This document shows positions 51,689-61,073 of a stretch of DNA of 64,000 nucleotides, piece after piece. The notes under the pieces were generated by a model that was given only the letters and a program-made list of their open reading frames with translations, was not told the DNA's origin and made no database searches. The stretch comes from Desulfobacteraceae bacterium (lineage in GTDB: Bacteria > Desulfobacterota > Desulfobacteria > Desulfobacterales > Desulfosalsimonadaceae). The stretch is from NCBI GenBank assembly GCA_011390465.1, contig JAABSH010000002.1, positions 62,001 through 126,000 of the forward strand. Reading direction: 5' to 3'. The stretch's first letter is position 1. Each line of letters opens with the position of its first letter. Both the position numbers and the translations under genes were made by a program.

Positions 51689-52609
51689 TCAGGGGATTTT
51701 CAGTTCATTTTTAAGTTGCATTCGGGCGCAGTTGTAGCCTTCTTCAATTAATTTCACGGCCTGTTGCCGGGAGAAATTCAGAAAAGACCGCAGACCCAGC
51801 ATCCGGGTCGGCGCCACCGGCAGGATGCGACGGCCGCCGGCCGCCAGCTGAAGCTGTGGCGAACGGGCAAGGGGTGTCCGGCGGCATCCGCTGTCTGCCG
51901 CTGTCTGCCAGGAGTGGTCCGGCAGGGCGTTGATATACGATCCCGTAAGCAGATGTTCCACTAAAAGGGCGGTGACGTCTCCATGGCACCGGGGTTCGGG
52001 AACGGAGAACGCCCCGACCGGAGAATGCAGCACCACGATAATTTCTTCTGCATTGGATTGCAGGGCCGGGGCAATGGGGGTATTTACCATCACCCCCGCA
52101 TCCCAGTAAGGGATATTGTCGATATACTGCCATCCGAAAAGTCCGGGTATGGCACTGGCCGCCATGAGATGGGGGATGCGGATGGCATGATTGGTAAAGT
52201 AGCAGATCTGGCCGGTCTGCATGTTCAGGGCACTGATGCAGATTTTCCGGGGAGAGGCAGCAATCGCATCAAAATTGATATGGGTTTTCAGCATGCGGGC
52301 CAGGGGCCGGGTATCGGATAACGGCACAAACCGGCGTCGGCTTTTCATGGAGCGAAGCAGCGTGGGCAGGGTGAGACGGAATATTTTTGAGCCGCTGTTG
52401 TGCTCCCACAGCTGTCGCATCTGGTCGGCGGATAATCCCGAACCACAGGCCGCCGCATTGATAGCGCCCACGGATGTGCCGCAGATCATATCCGGATCCC
52501 ATCCAATTTCTTCCAGATATTTCAGTACGCCCACCTGGAAAGCGCCCCGGCCGCCACCGCCGGATAAAATAAGGGCCCGCTTTTGGTTTTTATCTGTTAT
52601 CGTCATCAT
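51689..52609 (-). CDS. Patatin-like phospholipase
   Basis: This 306-residue protein is a patatin-fold acyl hydrolase. The oxyanion motif LSGGGGRGAF is at about residues 15-24, the nucleophile serine is in GTSVG near 44-48, and the catalytic aspartate is in YWDAGVMVNTP near 168-178 (DAG rather than the more common DGG). It should release fatty acids from phospholipids or from neutral lipid. No signal peptide is seen, so it is cytoplasmic or peripheral. It lies next to the storage-granule genes on the opposite strand, which is compatible with a role in lipid turnover there. Confidence 0.9.
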   Translation of the reverse strand: MMTITDKNQKRALILSGGGGRGAFQVGVLKYLEEIGWDPDMICGTSVGAINAAACGSGLSADQMRQLWEHNSGSKIFRLTLPTLLRSMKSRRRFVPLSDTRPLARMLKTHINFDAIAASPRKICISALNMQTGQICYFTNHAIRIPHLMAASAIPGLFGWQYIDNIPYWDAGVMVNTPIAPALQSNAEEIIVVLHSPVGAFSVPEPRCHGDVTALLVEHLLTGSYINALPDHSWQTAADSGCRRTPLARSPQLQLAAGGRRILPVAPTRMLGLRSFLNFSRQQAVKLIEEGYNCARMQLKNELKIP

Positions 52610-52704
52610 TCTCTTATATTAGATCAAAGTCGTTCTCCCGTCAATTGTGTTTTTGGTCTGTTTCTGGCCTGTTTCCGGAAAAAAATATTTTTTAAGAAAA
52701 ATAC

Positions 52705-52754
52705 TTGACATCCATAACGCGTTGCGTCATAAAGTCTATAACGCAACGCGTTAT
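52705..52754 (+). promoter_or_regulatory. Phasin promoter with perfect 14-bp inverted repeat
   Basis: TTGACA at 52705-52710 and CATAAA at 52728-52733 form a sigma-70-type promoter with a 17-base spacer. ATAACGCGTTGCGT at 52714-52727 fills most of the spacer, and its exact inverse ACGCAACGCGTTAT lies at 52741-52754 over the start region. A repressor bound here would block RNA polymerase. PhaR-type proteins, encoded at 53610 and 58687, are the likely binders. Confidence 0.75.
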
Positions 52755-52809
52755 GTCTTTTGGAAGCGATTGAAAAAAAATATAAACACAAACATCAGGA
52801 GGAAACCCA

Positions 52810-53379
52810 ATGACCAAAAAAGCAGCAGAAAAAAAAGAACAAAAAGAAACCAAAATGGCAGTGACGGAAAAAATCCAGAAAGCATCTGAAACCGTTACCG
52901 GAAAAATCAAGACGTTAAATGACAAATATCTGGCCGACACCGTTGAGAAGGGGAAAAAGACCGTCCAGGAATACAACGAAAAATATGTTTCCGCCAATTT
53001 TGAAAAAGGGAAAAAAACGCTGAAGGAATACAACGAGAAATACATTTCCCCAAATGTTGAAAAGGGCAAAGAATATTTGGAAAAACCCTATAAACGAATT
53101 TCCAAAACCGTTGACGGCGTTCTTGAGCGCGGCCGTGACATGGAAAAAGACGCCCTTAAGAAACTGGAAGGCACCATGACCCGTGGCAGAGAATTGATGT
53201 ACAAGCTGCCCCTGGTGGAAACCGTTGAAAAAGGCGTCACCAAAAGACTGAATGCCCTGCCGGCCTTGGTGAACATGCCCAGCAAAGGTGAAATTGAACA
53301 GCTGACCCTGGCCATGCAGACCCTCAGCAGCAATATTGAAACCCTGAAGCATCAGAAAGTCGCCCAGAAAAGCGCGTAG
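52810..53379 (+). CDS. Phasin-like granule protein with amphipathic repeats
   Basis: This 189-residue, lysine- and glutamate-rich protein looks wholly helical and has no signal peptide. Three repeats of about 21-22 residues follow each other at about 40-105, each with VEKGKKT or FEKGKKT and then EYNEKY, as in amphipathic lipid-binding proteins. The C-terminal part (KLPLVETVEKGVTKRLNALP, then a leucine-rich helix) resembles phasins. It would coat the surface of storage inclusions in the cytoplasm. GGAGGA precedes the ATG. A strong, apparently repressed promoter drives it. Confidence 0.72.
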   Translation: MTKKAAEKKEQKETKMAVTEKIQKASETVTGKIKTLNDKYLADTVEKGKKTVQEYNEKYVSANFEKGKKTLKEYNEKYISPNVEKGKEYLEKPYKRISKTVDGVLERGRDMEKDALKKLEGTMTRGRELMYKLPLVETVEKGVTKRLNALPALVNMPSKGEIEQLTLAMQTLSSNIETLKHQKVAQKSA

Positions 53380-53438
53380 CCACGGTTTTAAAAAAATTCT
53401 GAGTCAACAGCGGATGTAACCCGACAGAGCAGATTCAC

Positions 53439-53463
53439 GGGGCAGGCCACCGGGGCCTGCCCT
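53439..53463 (+). terminator. GC-rich hairpin after the phasin-like gene
   Basis: GGGCAGGCC at 53440-53448 pairs with GGCCTGCCC at 53454-53462 around a 5-base loop. There is no T run, so it may stabilise the mRNA end or act as a weak terminator rather than a full one. Confidence 0.6.
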
Positions 53464-53609
53464 GTCAGAATACAGAGCAGATGCAATATGGCCCGCGACG
53501 TTTAAATGATTGCAATTTCATTATTTTTTGGTTAGATTAAATTTTATATTTTTCTTTTTGTCGGATATTTTTAATTTTTTAACCCGCAATACTGTCTAAG
53601 GAGGTTCCG

Positions 53610-54263
53610 ATGTATACAATTAAGAAGTATGCCAATGGTCGTTTTTACGATACAGAGACAAAGAATTACATCACCCGTGATCAGATTGCCGATCTTCTCA
53701 ACACCCAGAAAAAGATCACCATTGTTGAGACCAAAACAGGAAAAAACATTACCAGCGACGTGACCTCCAAAATTTCAGCAAAAGCTTCAAAAGCAGGCAC
53801 GGCTAAAAAATCGTCCGGCAAAAAATCAACCGCGAAAAAAGCCGCTGCTAAAAAAACCTCCCGAAAAACCGCGCAGGATGCGGCCGGGTTTTTTACCGGG
53901 CTGTTTCGGAAAAGCGGAGATACCCTCTCAGACTATGGTAAAAAGTATGCGGCCATGTGGCAGGATCTGCTGACCCTGTCCAGAGAAGAAATTGATAAAG
54001 TGATCAATATGCTGGTCAAGGACAAAAAAATTACCGAGTTTGAAGGCAAAAAACTCAAAGACGAAATTATCAAACACCGGGACAATATCCAATCCTGGAT
54101 TACCAAAAATATTGATACCCGGATCAATGAAATCCTGGACCGGATGAACCTGGCCAACCGGGATCAGGTCCTGGATCTTACCACCAAAATTGATTCTCTG
54201 AACAAAAAAATTGCCCAGATGGAAGGATCCAAAAAATCTGCCGGTGCAAAAAAATCCTCATGA
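53610..54263 (+). CDS. phaR: PhaR-type PHA regulator with phasin-like C-terminus
   Basis: This 217-residue protein starts with the PHB/PHA accumulation regulator DNA-binding domain: IKKYANGRFYDTETKNYIT and DQIADLLNTQKKITIVETKT at residues 3-48. A lysine- and alanine-rich stretch at about 53-88 (KKSSGKKSTAKKAAAKK) resembles histone H1 tails. The rest, with FFTGLFRKSGDTLSDYGKKY and LLTLSREEIDKVINMLVKD, is helical and phasin-like. In other bacteria PhaR binds both the granule and the phasin promoter, repressing it until granules form. AAGGAGG precedes the ATG. The paralogue at 58687 lacks the basic linker. Confidence 0.87.
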   Translation: MYTIKKYANGRFYDTETKNYITRDQIADLLNTQKKITIVETKTGKNITSDVTSKISAKASKAGTAKKSSGKKSTAKKAAAKKTSRKTAQDAAGFFTGLFRKSGDTLSDYGKKYAAMWQDLLTLSREEIDKVINMLVKDKKITEFEGKKLKDEIIKHRDNIQSWITKNIDTRINEILDRMNLANRDQVLDLTTKIDSLNKKIAQMEGSKKSAGAKKSS

Positions 54264-54304
54264 TCCGCTGTTTTTTATCCTGACCGCAGCCAGAGAATTT
54301 TTTT

Positions 54305-55492
54305 ATGGCGGGTGACGCAAAAAAACCGTTCCAGGTCTTTCAGAAATTCCCGGATTCCCGGGTTCCGGGACATGGGAAATACGGTTCAGCAATAAAACCG
54401 CCGGCCAAAGCGTCATCCAACCCGTCAGCTGCTATCAAATTTCAGGAAACCCTGGCGGATGCCAGGTCAAATGCCGGGCCAAATATGGGGCTGGATGCGG
54501 GTGGTGAACCCGCCCGTCCGCCCGCATGGCTTTCAAGTTTGCTGTCCCGGCGGCTGATTTTTGTCATGGGTAAAGGCGGCGTGGGCAAAACCACGCTCAG
54601 TATCGCCCTTGCCGGCGCGGCCCGCCGGCAGGGCAGAAATCCGTTGCTGGTGGAGCTGGGAGATGCGGAAAGCATTGGCCGGCTGTACCGCAAACTTCCC
54701 CTGCCGCCGGAGCCTGTTCCCCTTGCCCATGGTATTTGCGGCGTCCGGGTGGATGCCCGGGCCGAGCTGGAAGCCTACATACGAACCCATATCCCGTCAA
54801 AATTCATCGCCGGTAAAATATCCAACAGCCGTTTGTTTGATTATCTTTTTGAAGCCGCTCCCGGTTTAAAGGAAATCATGAGCCTGGGCCGTCTGTGGCG
54901 ATGGGAACAGGAAATCCAGTATCTGTCTGACCCGCCTTTTGATCTCATCATCGTGGATGCCCCGGCCACCGGCCATGCGCTCAGCCTGTTGCGCCTTCCC
55001 GAGGCCCTGATCCGGATGATTCGCGTGGGTCCGGTGGCGCGGCAGCTGCAGGGCCTGAAAAGGCTGTTAAGGGATCCCGAGCGCACGGCCCTGGCCATTG
55101 TTACCCTTGCGGAAGAATTGCCGGTCCGGGAGACCCTTGCCGCTTGCCAGGAGGCCCAGGCAGATCTTGAAATGCCGGTGGGAGCGGTGTTTATCAATGC
55201 CGTGCATATGGAAATGTTCAGCCCCCGGGAGAAAGATCACATCCAGGCCCTGGCGGCCATGTATGCCGGTCATCCAGATGCCCCGGAAAATGACATTATC
55301 CGCTGCGTCAGACGTTTTGCCCGTCGTCAGGCCGTCCAGCAGGCGCATATCCGGGAAATTTGCAACACCGCCAAAACCCCGGTTTTGCTGATGCCCTTTT
55401 ATTATACCAATGATATGACCCTGGAGCATCTCGAAGCCCTTTCTTCTGAAATGGGCCATTTTTTTTCTGTGATCCGGGAAAAAGAGACATGA
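54305..55492 (+). CDS. ArsA/Get3-like ATPase, first of a pair
   Basis: This 395-residue protein has an 80-residue disordered-looking leader (proline- and alanine-rich) and then an ArsA/Get3-type SIMIBI ATPase domain. The deviant Walker A MGKGGVGKTTLS is at about 87-98, and the switch II sequence IVDAPATGHALSLL near 217-230 fits the family. Switch I is altered: VELGDAES replaces the usual DPAHS-like motif, so nucleotide cycling may depend on the partner. Cysteines for arsenite binding are not evident. Its end overlaps the start of the second ATPase (ATGA), and the two probably form a heterodimer. Confidence 0.88.
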   Translation: MAGDAKKPFQVFQKFPDSRVPGHGKYGSAIKPPAKASSNPSAAIKFQETLADARSNAGPNMGLDAGGEPARPPAWLSSLLSRRLIFVMGKGGVGKTTLSIALAGAARRQGRNPLLVELGDAESIGRLYRKLPLPPEPVPLAHGICGVRVDARAELEAYIRTHIPSKFIAGKISNSRLFDYLFEAAPGLKEIMSLGRLWRWEQEIQYLSDPPFDLIIVDAPATGHALSLLRLPEALIRMIRVGPVARQLQGLKRLLRDPERTALAIVTLAEELPVRETLAACQEAQADLEMPVGAVFINAVHMEMFSPREKDHIQALAAMYAGHPDAPENDIIRCVRRFARRQAVQQAHIREICNTAKTPVLLMPFYYTNDMTLEHLEALSSEMGHFFSVIREKET

Positions 55493-56625
55493 ACCGCCTT
55501 TGCCAATCCCTGAAAGATCCAAATGGGCCGTCGGTTGTCATCTGCTGCGGCAGCGGCGGTGTGGGGAAGACAACCCTGTCCGCGGCCCTGGGCCTGCTGG
55601 CAGCCGGGGCCGGGAGAAAGACCCTTGTACTGACCATTGATCCGGCCAGACGCCTGGCCGACGCCCTGGGCCTGGGAGCGTTTACCCGTGACGCGCAGCC
55701 GGTATCCCTGGATGCGCTGTCGTTAACCCATCCCGCCACCCTGCATGCCATGATGCTGGATCCCAAGACCACATTTGACCAGCTTGTAAGCCGGTTTACA
55801 TCACCGGAACTCCGGGACCGGATTTTAAATAACCGGTATTATCAGCATTTGTCCGCGAACATGGCCGGTTCCCACGAATACATGGCCATGGAAAAGCTCT
55901 GTGACATCTATCAGCAGCAGCACTATGATCTGATTGTACTGGATACCCCGCCCAGTCGCCGGGCCCTGGATTTTCTGGATGCGCCTGAAAAAATGCTCAA
56001 TGTCCTGGGACATAATTTTTTTTTAAAAATGTTTCGTCCTTACCTGAAAGCCGGTAAATGGGGATTTCGGTTTCTTAATGTCCTGGCATCTCCCGTGATC
56101 AAGGCTGTCAGTAAAGTGATCGGCAAACAGGCCATGGACGATTTTGCCGGGTTCATGCAGTTGTGGGATGATATGATGTTTGAGGGGTTCAGCCGGCGGG
56201 CGACCGCGGTAAAAAATCTGCTTGCCGGAGACAGCACATTGTTTCTGGCCATTGCCACGCCCCAGCGCCTGCCCATGGAAGAAGCGGTTTTTTTAGGCAA
56301 TACCCTTAAACGCAGCAAAATGCCCTTTGGCGGGTTTATTGTCAACCGGGTGCATGGGCGGCCGGCGGATGCCGGGGATGGCAGTGATTTTCGGGCGGAG
56401 GCGTTGTTTGCGGCAGTGGATTTATCACAATCCCTGAAAAATAAAATGATAACTGTTTTCCGGAACATGCAGCAGCTGGCGGCCAGTGACAGAGAAGCGG
56501 TACGGCAGTTAAAAAAGACCGCCGGCCCAGACACCCCTCTTGTGACGATCCCGTTTTCAGACAGCGAAATTACGGGGCTTGAAGAGTTGTATGCCCTGGC
56601 CGGCCGGATTGAAAATGGCGTTTGA
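55489..56625 (+). CDS. ArsA/Get3-like ATPase, second of a pair
   Basis: This 378-residue protein has Walker A CGSGGVGKTTLS at about residues 19-30, an intact switch I TIDPARRLADALGLG near 49-63, and switch II VLDTPPSRRALDFLDAP near 146-162, which is the form seen in non-arsenical ArsA-family ATPases. The central helical region (KMFRPYLKAGKWGFRFLNVL) is hydrophobic and could hold a membrane or tail-anchor helix. No arsenite cysteines or arsB/arsR neighbours exist. Placement between PhaR and wax ester synthase genes suggests a role in handling hydrophobic granule proteins; that is inference. Confidence 0.88.
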   Translation: MNRLCQSLKDPNGPSVVICCGSGGVGKTTLSAALGLLAAGAGRKTLVLTIDPARRLADALGLGAFTRDAQPVSLDALSLTHPATLHAMMLDPKTTFDQLVSRFTSPELRDRILNNRYYQHLSANMAGSHEYMAMEKLCDIYQQQHYDLIVLDTPPSRRALDFLDAPEKMLNVLGHNFFLKMFRPYLKAGKWGFRFLNVLASPVIKAVSKVIGKQAMDDFAGFMQLWDDMMFEGFSRRATAVKNLLAGDSTLFLAIATPQRLPMEEAVFLGNTLKRSKMPFGGFIVNRVHGRPADAGDGSDFRAEALFAAVDLSQSLKNKMITVFRNMQQLAASDREAVRQLKKTAGPDTPLVTIPFSDSEITGLEELYALAGRIENGV

Positions 56626-56650
56626 CGGCGTCGTAGAACCTGTTAAAAAA

Positions 56651-58384
56651 TTATCCGGCAGACGCCTGTTTGCCTTGTTTGTCTTTTTTTCCGTTTTCGG
56701 GTTTCCCGTTTTCGGGTTTTTCGTCATCCTTGTTTTTTGGCTTGTTTTCTGGTTTCAGCTCGGCAAAGCTTTCATATTTATTCTGGTGAATGGTGCAGTA
56801 AAGGGAATCCGTGGCGGCCCGGTTGTGGCACTGGGTGCCGTTCCGGGTAATGGCTTTGCAGCGGATGGCCTGAATTGATCCGCCCCGGGTTTCTTCTTTG
56901 GTGATTTCCGCGGTATCCGCAAACCGGTCGTTGATGATCAGGGGATCTTTTTCAATCTGGCCGGCCCGGTACATACCGAGCAGCATTTTGTATTCATTTA
57001 CAAAATTATCCAGAATGGAAGTGGGGTCGTGGACCAGGCCCGCATCCGTTGCAATACCCAGTGAAACCTTACCGTTGTAGCTGATAATGCTGATGCCCAG
57101 CCCGAGCCCGCCGATGCGCGGGACCCAGAACATGATGTTTTTGATTTCTTTTCCGGAAAAATAAAGGGGAATCTGGGGGCCGGGAACATTGCTCATAACA
57201 CCGGTGGTTTTGTTGGCAAACATGTTGGCCGCGGTTTTTGCCAGTTTGGCTGAAGATACCCCTAACGCGTTTAACAGGGCATAGGCAACAGCGGCGTCCG
57301 GGGCTTCTTTGAGATCCGAGATGCGGCGCTGCACTTCCCGGATGCGGAGAACCGGATCATCAATATGCACCGGCAGGGAGACCAGGATAAGGCTGAACTG
57401 ATTACCCAGTTCAATTTTTCCGTCCAGGGGCCGGATATTGACGGGCATGGCCACCCGGATATCCAGATCCCCTACCAGGTTGTTGCATTTCTGGAGATAG
57501 CGTCGCAGGGCGCCGGTCACCATGGCCACAAGAATGTCGTTAATGGTGGCGTTAAAATACTTGCCAATGGATTTTATATCCGGCACCGGCACGGGATCGC
57601 TGAACGCCACATTTTTCCGGATGCCGAGCTCCCCTTTGAAAACGGTTTTCTTGTCCGACGGCAGGAGCATGATTTTGCTGATCACGGCTGTGGCTTCAAT
57701 GGTGTATTTGCTGATGAGCTTTGCCCGATCCACCAGATGATAGGGATTGGCCAGGCTGGCCTCAATTTCTTTGGTCAGGAAATCCCCCATTTTGAGCATC
57801 CCGATCTTGGCCCGGTTAATTTTTTTCAGGGTTTTTTCAAAGGGCGGGAAAAAGAAGGCGGCTTCTTTTTTTCCTTTTGGCTCGCCAAGGGAATTGGTCC
57901 AGACCGCGTTCGGTTCCAGATCCCCCATGGAAAGCAGCACCCGGATCAGGGAAATGCCGTCACCAATGCAGTGATGCACCCGGATAAACAAAACAGAGCC
58001 GTTGCCTTCAAAGTTTTCAATATAATGGGCCTGCCAGAGCGGTTTTGTGGGGTCAAGTGGCGTGGCGGTAAGATCGCTGATAAGTTCCTGAAGCGCGACC
58101 CTGTCTCCGGGAGCGGGCAGGGCGATGCGATGAAGATGGGATCGCAGGTCAAATTTGGGATCAAGTTCCCATATGGCATTGCCCACGCCGCTGAGGGGCC
58201 GGACCACGCGTTTTTTGAACCGGTCATAGCACAACAGCCGGTTTTTCATTGTTTCCACCAGCTGTTTGAAATCCAGTGGTTCATCAAACTGAAGAAATCC
58301 GGTAATGACCATCAGATTGGTGGGATGGTCCATGTGAAGCCAGAAGTTATCAATGCTTGACATGATTTCGACGTGTTTTTTCAT
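56651..58384 (-). CDS. Wax ester synthase/diacylglycerol acyltransferase with C-terminal zinc-like domain
   Basis: This 577-residue WS/DGAT condenses acyl-CoA with fatty alcohols or diacylglycerol to make wax esters or triacylglycerol. The active-site motif HHCIGDG is at about residues 135-141. The later VMSNVPGPQIPLYFSG near 400 and the NDILVAMVTGALRRYL segment near 280 are family hallmarks. After the usual end near 480 there is an extension: RCKAITRNGTQCHNRA with a following CTIH at about 504-532, a CxxxTxxGxxC...CxxH zinc-finger-like unit, then a charged lysine/glutamate/asparagine tail. AAGGAGG precedes the ATG at 58384. Confidence 0.92.
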   Translation of the reverse strand: MKKHVEIMSSIDNFWLHMDHPTNLMVITGFLQFDEPLDFKQLVETMKNRLLCYDRFKKRVVRPLSGVGNAIWELDPKFDLRSHLHRIALPAPGDRVALQELISDLTATPLDPTKPLWQAHYIENFEGNGSVLFIRVHHCIGDGISLIRVLLSMGDLEPNAVWTNSLGEPKGKKEAAFFFPPFEKTLKKINRAKIGMLKMGDFLTKEIEASLANPYHLVDRAKLISKYTIEATAVISKIMLLPSDKKTVFKGELGIRKNVAFSDPVPVPDIKSIGKYFNATINDILVAMVTGALRRYLQKCNNLVGDLDIRVAMPVNIRPLDGKIELGNQFSLILVSLPVHIDDPVLRIREVQRRISDLKEAPDAAVAYALLNALGVSSAKLAKTAANMFANKTTGVMSNVPGPQIPLYFSGKEIKNIMFWVPRIGGLGLGISIISYNGKVSLGIATDAGLVHDPTSILDNFVNEYKMLLGMYRAGQIEKDPLIINDRFADTAEITKEETRGGSIQAIRCKAITRNGTQCHNRAATDSLYCTIHQNKYESFAELKPENKPKNKDDEKPENGKPENGKKDKQGKQASAG

Positions 58385-58517
58385 TGCGGCCTCCTTGGGA
58401 ATTCAAAAAAAACATATTTATTTGACATTTTTAACAGAGCAGGGCGCTGAATGCAAACTGAAATTTAGGGGGAATTTTTCGCCCACGGCAGGAGAAACTA
58501 AAAAAAGCTAAAAAAGC

Positions 58518-58546
58518 TTGACACTTATAACGCACCCCGTCATATT
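58518..58546 (+). promoter_or_regulatory. Promoter of the second phaR gene with ATAACGC operator
   Basis: TTGACA at 58518-58523 and CATATT at 58541-58546 are 17 bases apart. ATAACGCACCCCGTCAT at 58527-58543 sits at the same position relative to the promoter as ATAACGCGTTGCGTCAT at 52714-52730, with most bases identical. This suggests control by the same repressor. Confidence 0.68.
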
Positions 58547-58608
58547 TGGGTCTCTGGTTATCTCCGCTTCAATTCAATTGTTTATGGTATGATATCAATT
58601 TATTGAGA

Positions 58609-58628
58609 TAATCGAAATCGAAATCGAA
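58609..58628 (+). repeat. GAAATC hexamer repeat
   Basis: Three to four copies of the unit AAATCG/GAAATC lie about 60 bases before the second phaR gene. The same hexamer type opens the repeats at 32641 and 33650. Confidence 0.85.
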
Positions 58629-58686
58629 ATAATAAAATTCCATGGCAAATCACGGTAAAAATCGGGAAAATATTTCAGGAGGCCCT

Positions 58687-59262
58687 ATGCATTTAATCAA
58701 AAAATACGCCAACCGCAAGCTCTATGATACCACTGACAAGCGGTATCTGACCATGGATCGTCTGGCGGAACTGATAAAATCCGGTGAGGAAGTTTCCATT
58801 ACGGACAATGAAACCGGTGATGATATTACCGCTGCCGTTGTTTCCCAGCTTCTGGCCCGGGAAAGCGCCGGAGATAACAGGGCAGTACCGTCCGGCGTGC
58901 TGATGCAGCTTTTGCGCAAAGGCCGGGGCACCCTTTTCGGGTATGGCAGAAAATATGTATCCCTGTGGCAGAGCGCCCTTACCCTGTCCAAAGATGAGAT
59001 TGAAAAACTGGTCAACAGCCTGGTCACTGCAAAGGAAATATCAGAATCCGAAGGCAAAAATCTGAAAAAGGAAATTATGGGATTTGCCACCAACCTGAAA
59101 TCCTGGATTCTGGAAAATATTGACCTGCGCGTATCAGAGGGGTTGAAAAAAATGACCCTTCCTTCCCGGGATCAGGTGAAGGCGCTCGACAAACGGGTGG
59201 ATGAGCTGGACCGGAAAGTCCGGCTTCTGGAACAGGCGTACCGCAACGAAACCCAAAAATAA
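58687..59262 (+). CDS. phaR: PhaR-type PHA regulator, second copy
   Basis: This 191-residue protein starts MHLIKKYANRKLYDTTDKRY with the PHB accumulation regulator domain (residues 1-50, ending VSITDNETGDDIT), then the phasin-like helix region with GTLFGYGRKYVSLWQSALTL and LSKDEIEKLVNSLVTAKEI, similar to the same part of the 53610 protein. ATG at 58687 is chosen for AGGAGG at 58677; an in-frame ATG at 58642 lacks a site. It has no basic linker and ends in a heptad-like helix. Both copies sit within 5 kb and may regulate the same genes. Confidence 0.88.
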   Translation: MHLIKKYANRKLYDTTDKRYLTMDRLAELIKSGEEVSITDNETGDDITAAVVSQLLARESAGDNRAVPSGVLMQLLRKGRGTLFGYGRKYVSLWQSALTLSKDEIEKLVNSLVTAKEISESEGKNLKKEIMGFATNLKSWILENIDLRVSEGLKKMTLPSRDQVKALDKRVDELDRKVRLLEQAYRNETQK

Positions 59263-59270
59263 AACCGGTG

Positions 59271-59558
59271 TCAGGACCACTGCCCGTCGGTATTGATCAG
59301 ATTGATGACCCCGGCGCTGGCTGAAATCGGTTCCGGCGACGGAAAAAAGAATGAAATAACCGCCCAGACGCCGAAAATAGAGACCAGAGAGCCTGCCAGC
59401 ATGACCAGCAATCCGCCGGCGCACCCGGTAATGGCGCCAATGCCGATCAGTACCGCCAGTCCGCCGATAATAAATGCGATAATGCTTCCGGTGAACAAAA
59501 AGAATTTAAACATGGAAATCTTTTTCATCCTTTCGTTATTGTCTGAAATATCATACAA
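59271..59558 (-). CDS. Small two-helix membrane protein
   Basis: This 95-residue protein has two hydrophobic stretches, about residues 17-44 and 45-70 (FLFTGSIIAFIIGGLAVLIG and GLLVMLAGSLVSIFGVWAVI), and a short polar end. I know no family for it. Starts at 59558, 59528 and 59513 are in frame, and none has a convincing ribosome binding site, so the start is open. It converges on the phaR gene with only eight bases between the stop codons. Confidence 0.5.
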   Translation of the reverse strand: MYDISDNNERMKKISMFKFFLFTGSIIAFIIGGLAVLIGIGAITGCAGGLLVMLAGSLVSIFGVWAVISFFFPSPEPISASAGVINLINTDGQWS

Positions 59559-59609
59559 ACAAATTTATCATACCATCACCACCGACTCAAGCCAAATAAA
59601 TTAAATAAA

Positions 59610-61022
<1,413 letters not shown>

Positions 61023-61073
61023 CGGCTTTGCAAAAAGGCCAAAATTTTTAAATAAATCGCACAGGAGTCGCAT

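Noticed and set aside
54305-56625. Arsenite efflux ATPase ArsA
   Set aside because: No arsenite-binding cysteine pattern and no arsB, arsR or arsD nearby. The context is storage granules.
57365-58360. 331-codon open frame on the plus strand
   Set aside because: It is antisense to the wax ester synthase, whose conserved motifs show that the minus strand is the coding one.
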